Source of the DNA: Glycomyces salinus
GTDB taxonomy: Bacteria > Actinomycetota > Actinomycetes > Mycobacteriales > Micromonosporaceae
Direction of reading: 5' to 3'
NCBI RefSeq assembly: GCF_016428645.1
Contig: NZ_JAELXW010000014.1
Span: 1-64,000 of the forward strand
DNA: 64,000 nucleotides
Under the pieces are notes generated by a model. That model saw only the letters and a list, made by a program, of their open reading frames with translations. It was not told the DNA's origin and did no database searches. Of the stretch, positions 60,678-64,000 are shown one piece after another. Each line of letters begins with the position of its first letter. The first letter of the stretch is position 1. Position numbers and translations under genes: made by a program.

Positions 60678-61880
60678 TCAGTGGAGCCAGAGGCGGTGCA
60701 CCGAGCGCGGGTAGTCGCCGAAGGCCGCCTCCACGTCGTCGGTGCTCAGGCCGTAACGCGAGAGCTCGTACTCGTGCGACCTCCCGATGCCCGGCCCCGC
60801 CAGCACGGCGTCGAGGTTGGCCCGGTCGGCCTCGGTCCACTCGGCGCCCAGGCGCTCGTACAGCAGCCGGACGCCGACGTGGGGCTCGGCCACCAGCTGC
60901 GGATAGGGGACGTCGACGATCGCCTGGCGGGGCAGCTTCACGCGCGCGCTCCGGGCCGAGTCGATCGAGGCCGCGGTCAACTCGAGCCAGGTGGCGCCGA
61001 TCCGGTGCGGGTCGGGATCCTTGGTGTGCAGGGCGAGAGTCGCCTCGACCTGGCTGCACAGCGAGCCCACGACGCTCACCGGGTCGCGGTGGATCCACAC
61101 GATCGTCGCGTCGGGGAAGACCTCGCGGATGGCCACCAGGTGGTCCAGGTGCTCAGGGGAGTGGAGGAACCAGCGGGAGCCGGGCCGCCCGTGCTGGAGG
61201 ACCTGGAGGGCCCGCTTGAGGTACAGGTAGTCGGGGCGGAAATCGTGCTCGCGCAGCCAGTCCCGGTAGGCGGGCAGGTGCGCGCGGCTGAGGTGGTGGA
61301 CCCCGTGCGGCAGCAGGTGCGCGGTGTCGTCGGGGCGCTCGGCGTCGAAGTCGTGGGTGTCGCGGTACTGGGGCGACATGCGGCTCATCGACTTGTAGAG
61401 CTGGACGGCGGACTTGACGTACTGCCGGCGGTCCCGCTCGGACAAGTCGGTGTCGGTGTAGGTCATCTCCCACAGCAGCGGGCTGCGGTGGCCCGCGGAC
61501 CTGGAGAAGACGTCGCGGGAGAGCATGGTGGCCGTGCGCGGCAGGCCGACGACGAAGACCGGGGCGGTGATCGCCTCGCGGGTGATCTCGGGCTTCTCCT
61601 CGAGAACGCGGCGGACGCGCAACCGGTTCTGGACGCGCAGCTGAAGCTGCCCGAGCACGGCCTGCCACCCGACCGCGGTGAGATCGCCGTGCCGGGCGTA
61701 CTGCTGGAGCAGCATGCGGTAGCCGTCGAGGAACGACTCGTCGCCTTCGGCGGTGCCGCCGCTGGCCTGCTCGGCCTTGGCGACGAGGAGATCGAAGACG
61801 CGGTCGGGTTCGTGCTGGTCGGCGACGATGGGTTTGAGCACCGCGTTCAGTAGTCGGGTGCTCATGGAGATGCTCCGCAT
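60678..61880 (-). CDS. Sulfotransferase family protein (paralogue B)
   Basis: 400 residues, the same length as the protein at 15795-16997. PAPS 5' loop APVFVVGLPRTATMLSRDVF; 3' phosphate site IWIHRDPVSVVGSLCSQVEA; helix SPEHLDHLVAIREVFPDA. C-terminal blocks LGAEWTEADRANLDAVLAGP and RSHEYELSRYGL are near-copies of those in paralogue A (LIGAEWTDEDAENLDGVLARP; RQHEYELSRYGL). Start at 61880 (MRSISMSTR) with a GGAGG site 6 bp upstream. Acceptor unknown; no operon partner. Confidence 0.88.
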   Translation of the reverse strand: MRSISMSTRLLNAVLKPIVADQHEPDRVFDLLVAKAEQASGGTAEGDESFLDGYRMLLQQYARHGDLTAVGWQAVLGQLQLRVQNRLRVRRVLEEKPEITREAITAPVFVVGLPRTATMLSRDVFSRSAGHRSPLLWEMTYTDTDLSERDRRQYVKSAVQLYKSMSRMSPQYRDTHDFDAERPDDTAHLLPHGVHHLSRAHLPAYRDWLREHDFRPDYLYLKRALQVLQHGRPGSRWFLHSPEHLDHLVAIREVFPDATIVWIHRDPVSVVGSLCSQVEATLALHTKDPDPHRIGATWLELTAASIDSARSARVKLPRQAIVDVPYPQLVAEPHVGVRLLYERLGAEWTEADRANLDAVLAGPGIGRSHEYELSRYGLSTDDVEAAFGDYPRSVHRLWLH

Positions 61881-62063
61881 TCGGTCCTCCGGACGGGCAA
61901 GAACTGGGGATGGATGCGAGACATTCTTGCACAACCGTCTGTAGTCAAACGGTGTCCGAATCGTCGCCGACGTCGGGATACATGCTCGTTATCGCCGAGA
62001 TGAACGGTCCGTCGAGCATCCCGGTCCCGATCGCGATGAAGTTCCCAGCGGCCCCCCGCGTGC

Positions 62064-63686
62064 CTACCAGGTGAACTCGAGCAATGACACCCCTTGGCGT
62101 GGAACCACCGCCGTGATCGAAGCGCCGGCGTCGCCGACCGGGACGGTCGACGACCGCAGCTCGTGCAGTCGCCCGGCCTCGATCAGGGCGGCAAGCTGCT
62201 CACCGGTCGGCTCGGCCGGGGCGCCCATCCGCGTCCAGGCCGTATGGGCATTGCCGTGCTCGCCGTCCACCCGAAACTCGGTGAGCCGCATCGTGCCCGC
62301 GTCGATCGGCAGGCGCTCCAGGCGAAGCGCGACCTCGGCGTCCGGGCCGGGCAGGTCGTCGTCGTGGTAGTTCCAGACCAGAACGCGCAGGGCTCGGTCG
62401 TCGAGCGCCGCCATCGCCGAGACGTCGGGACGCTCTCCTCGGACGCCGACGCGCATCATCTCCTCCAGCGCGACCGCGAGGTCGCTGCGCGCCTTGACGC
62501 GCCTGCCGGTCATTCGAGCGAACATGCGGAGGACGTTGAACACCGGCAGCGTGACCCCGCCGGTGGTCGCCAGCGCCCGGAACCCGGCGAAGATCGGCTC
62601 GTCCTCGAACTCGAACGACCACGTCAGCGCCCCTTCGAGGTTCACACCGTGCACGTCGGCCAGCTCGTGGAGGCGGGCGAAGGAGGCGGCGGTGTAGGAG
62701 GCGTACAGCGACGTGTTGCGGTAGGCGTTGGGCGGATACACCTCTGCGGAGCAGGCGGCGCAGCCGTCGGGATCGCACTCGCCGATCACGATCGGCGTCC
62801 GGCGCAGTTCCGGATAGGAGGCGACGATGCTGAAGCCCTTGTCGACCTCCCGCAGGTGCGGGGCGATGCCCATGCGCACGTGCCCGTCGGTGAACTCGGG
62901 CACCCCTTTGGCGTGGAAGGCGACGAAGTCGAGCGGAGTGCCCGTGGCTCCCGTGGCGTGATTGGTGCCCCTGAGGCAGTGATCGAGGAAGTCGCGCATC
63001 CACTGCCCTCCCGGACCGGCCGTATCGGGCCCGCCGACCTTGGCCGTGGGCAGCGCCGAACGCACTGCGTCCACGGCGTGATCGTGCAGCTTGCGGAACT
63101 CCTCCGGCGTGCCGCGCCAGTAGCCGTTCGAACCGTTGGGCTCGTTCCAGGTCTCCCAGTACCACTGCTCGACCTCATTGCGGCCGTAGCGCTCCAGGCA
63201 GTGCCCGACCCAGGCGGCGACCAGGTCATGCCAGGCCCGGTAGTCCTTGGGCGGATAGCTCCAACCGGTGAAGATGTCCCCGTAGGGATCGCCGGGCTTC
63301 CAGCCGTGCCGGTACGGCCGGGGCCGAACGGACATCGCCTCCGGCATGAACCCGATCTGAACGTAGGGCTTCACGCCGTTGTCCAGGTACGCGTCGAAGA
63401 TCTTGTCGACGATCGTCCAGTCGTACACCGGACCGCCGTCGGCGTCCTCGGAGTACATCCCGGTCGATCCCCACTTCAGCGCGGGAGTACCGTCGCCGCT
63501 GGTCATGAGATTGTGGGCACGAAAGTACGTCTGAGCCTCCCCGAGCCGCCCGATCTCACCGAGCAGCCGCTCACCGTCCGGCATGTACGCGTAGTTCGGC
63601 TCATCGGCCCCGAAGAATCTATGAATCGGCTCGAACGGCCCGAGCTCGTCACCCGCGTCGACATGTATCGATACATCCAAAGGCAT
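62064..63686 (-). CDS. GH39-like glycosidase (beta-xylosidase type)
   Basis: 540 residues, no signal peptide. TIM-barrel GH39 features: FGADEPNYAYMPDGERLLGE, FRAHNLMTSGDGTPALKWGS, VDKIFDAYLDNGVKPYVQIG, acid/base Glu in WYWETWNEPNGSNGYW (about 182) and nucleophile Glu in IVIGECDPDGCAACS (about 303). A C-terminal beta-sandwich follows. GH39 includes beta-xylosidases and alpha-iduronidases; xylosidase-like activity on imported oligosaccharides is most likely. Start ATG 63686. No transporter adjacent. Confidence 0.9.
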   Translation of the reverse strand: MPLDVSIHVDAGDELGPFEPIHRFFGADEPNYAYMPDGERLLGEIGRLGEAQTYFRAHNLMTSGDGTPALKWGSTGMYSEDADGGPVYDWTIVDKIFDAYLDNGVKPYVQIGFMPEAMSVRPRPYRHGWKPGDPYGDIFTGWSYPPKDYRAWHDLVAAWVGHCLERYGRNEVEQWYWETWNEPNGSNGYWRGTPEEFRKLHDHAVDAVRSALPTAKVGGPDTAGPGGQWMRDFLDHCLRGTNHATGATGTPLDFVAFHAKGVPEFTDGHVRMGIAPHLREVDKGFSIVASYPELRRTPIVIGECDPDGCAACSAEVYPPNAYRNTSLYASYTAASFARLHELADVHGVNLEGALTWSFEFEDEPIFAGFRALATTGGVTLPVFNVLRMFARMTGRRVKARSDLAVALEEMMRVGVRGERPDVSAMAALDDRALRVLVWNYHDDDLPGPDAEVALRLERLPIDAGTMRLTEFRVDGEHGNAHTAWTRMGAPAEPTGEQLAALIEAGRLHELRSSTVPVGDAGASITAVVPRQGVSLLEFTW

Positions 63687-63821
63687 CCCCAAACCCTATC
63701 CCGCACCACCGATACCGGCGCAGCCCGAGCTGGGAGGCATGTCTCAGTGCGAGGCCGGCCTGCGAAATCGAGTTCAGCAGCGATAGCTCGGCTCCGGTCT
63801 TGGCGGGTACGCTCGCTCTTC

Positions 63822-64000
63822 ATGAGCCTTAAGGAGATCCGGAACCTCGATTACACGGTCCTGCTTTGTGCGAAGTTCGCTGAGACGAGGGCCTTCTACA
63901 AGGACGTCATGGGGTTTCCGGTCGAGGACGACCACGAGAACTGGGTCAGCTTCAGAGTGGGGGCCACGCTGCTTACCTTGCGGCCGAGGGGACAGGACCC
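63822..64000 (+). CDS. VOC superfamily protein, cut by the window edge
   Basis: 59 residues visible: MSLKEIRNLDYTVLLCAKFA, then ETRAFYKDVMGFPVEDDHEN and WVSFRVGATLLTLRPRG. The pattern RAFYKDVMGFPV-x-W-x-F-x-VG is the glyoxalase/bleomycin-resistance betaalphabeta repeat. The C-terminal half is outside the window, so metal ligands and subgroup cannot be judged. Divergent from the GH39 gene by 135 bp. Confidence 0.85.
   Translation, partial: MSLKEIRNLDYTVLLCAKFAETRAFYKDVMGFPVEDDHENWVSFRVGATLLTLRPRGQD

Noticed and set aside
61944-62060. Short minus-strand frame reading IAIGTGMLDGPFISAITSMY between the sulfotransferase and GH39 genes
   Set aside because: Only about 40 codons, no ribosome site or family; could be a gene fragment but cannot be supported.

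Overview
The window reads as a chromosomal segment of a high-GC, spore-former-type actinomycete. Evidence: strong G/C bias at third codon positions, frequent GTG/TTG starts, 1-4 bp gene overlaps, an XRE(DUF5753)-DUF397 pair, many one-component TetR/LacI regulators, and an actinobacterial-style RecQ fused to a phosphoribosyltransferase-like tail. I cannot fix the genus from sequence alone; a Glycomyces-like or Streptomyces-related soil organism would fit. No rRNA, tRNA, CRISPR array or replication origin was seen.

Layout. 1-3.3 kb: two divergent oxidoreductase/TetR pairs (aldo/keto reductase, SDR), each with clear palindromic operators. 3.3-8.5 kb: a looser accessory stretch with a transposase remnant, a GNAT enzyme, a secreted NlpC/P60 hydrolase behind an unusual array of five 11-bp repeats, a DUF4259-like gene without a normal start, a phosphotransferase-like protein, and an XRE/DUF397 module facing two tiny coupled genes. 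8.5-15.8 kb: a galactoside locus (lacI-type regulator, lacZ, 2-hydroxyacid dehydrogenase, divergent MalF/MalG-type permeases, no binding protein). 15.8-26 kb: sulfotransferase + MFS, Lrp, lipoprotein, EamA, DUF4287/SRPBCC, two tandem SGNH hydrolases, RecQ, DUF1349, Atl-like protein. 26.1-29.1 kb: a TPP-riboswitch-controlled YkoEDC thiamine (or precursor) ECF transporter. 29.1-30.5 kb: an IS605-type element carrying only tnpB, inserted at the 3' end of the ecfT gene. 30.5-43.3 kb: TetR/quinone oxidoreductase, UbiB kinase, heterodimeric ABC exporter with TetR, VOC protein, methyltransferase, P450, Tag glycosylase.

43.3-54.5 kb is the most coherent system: a LacI regulator, a 1390-residue secreted multidomain glycosidase, a lipoprotein binding protein with two permeases, and a cytosolic GH127 enzyme. 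The glycosidase gene and the transporter operon both start at near-consensus promoters overlapped by the same CCGAAAACCTTTTC operator, so I read this as one regulon that trims, imports and then hydrolyses a plant-type oligosaccharide (GH127 suggests beta-L-arabinofuranosides). 54.5-64 kb: PH-domain membrane pair, LysR with two aldo/keto reductases, a membrane protein + TetR pair behind a 23-bp perfect palindrome, a second sulfotransferase paralogue, a GH39-type glycosidase, and a truncated VOC gene at the edge.

The most unusual observation is that two tnpB-bearing sequences (one intact, one a remnant) end in the same architecture, TTGAC next to a hairpin, and both sit exactly at the 3' end of a host gene so that the host reading frame now stops inside mobile-element DNA.
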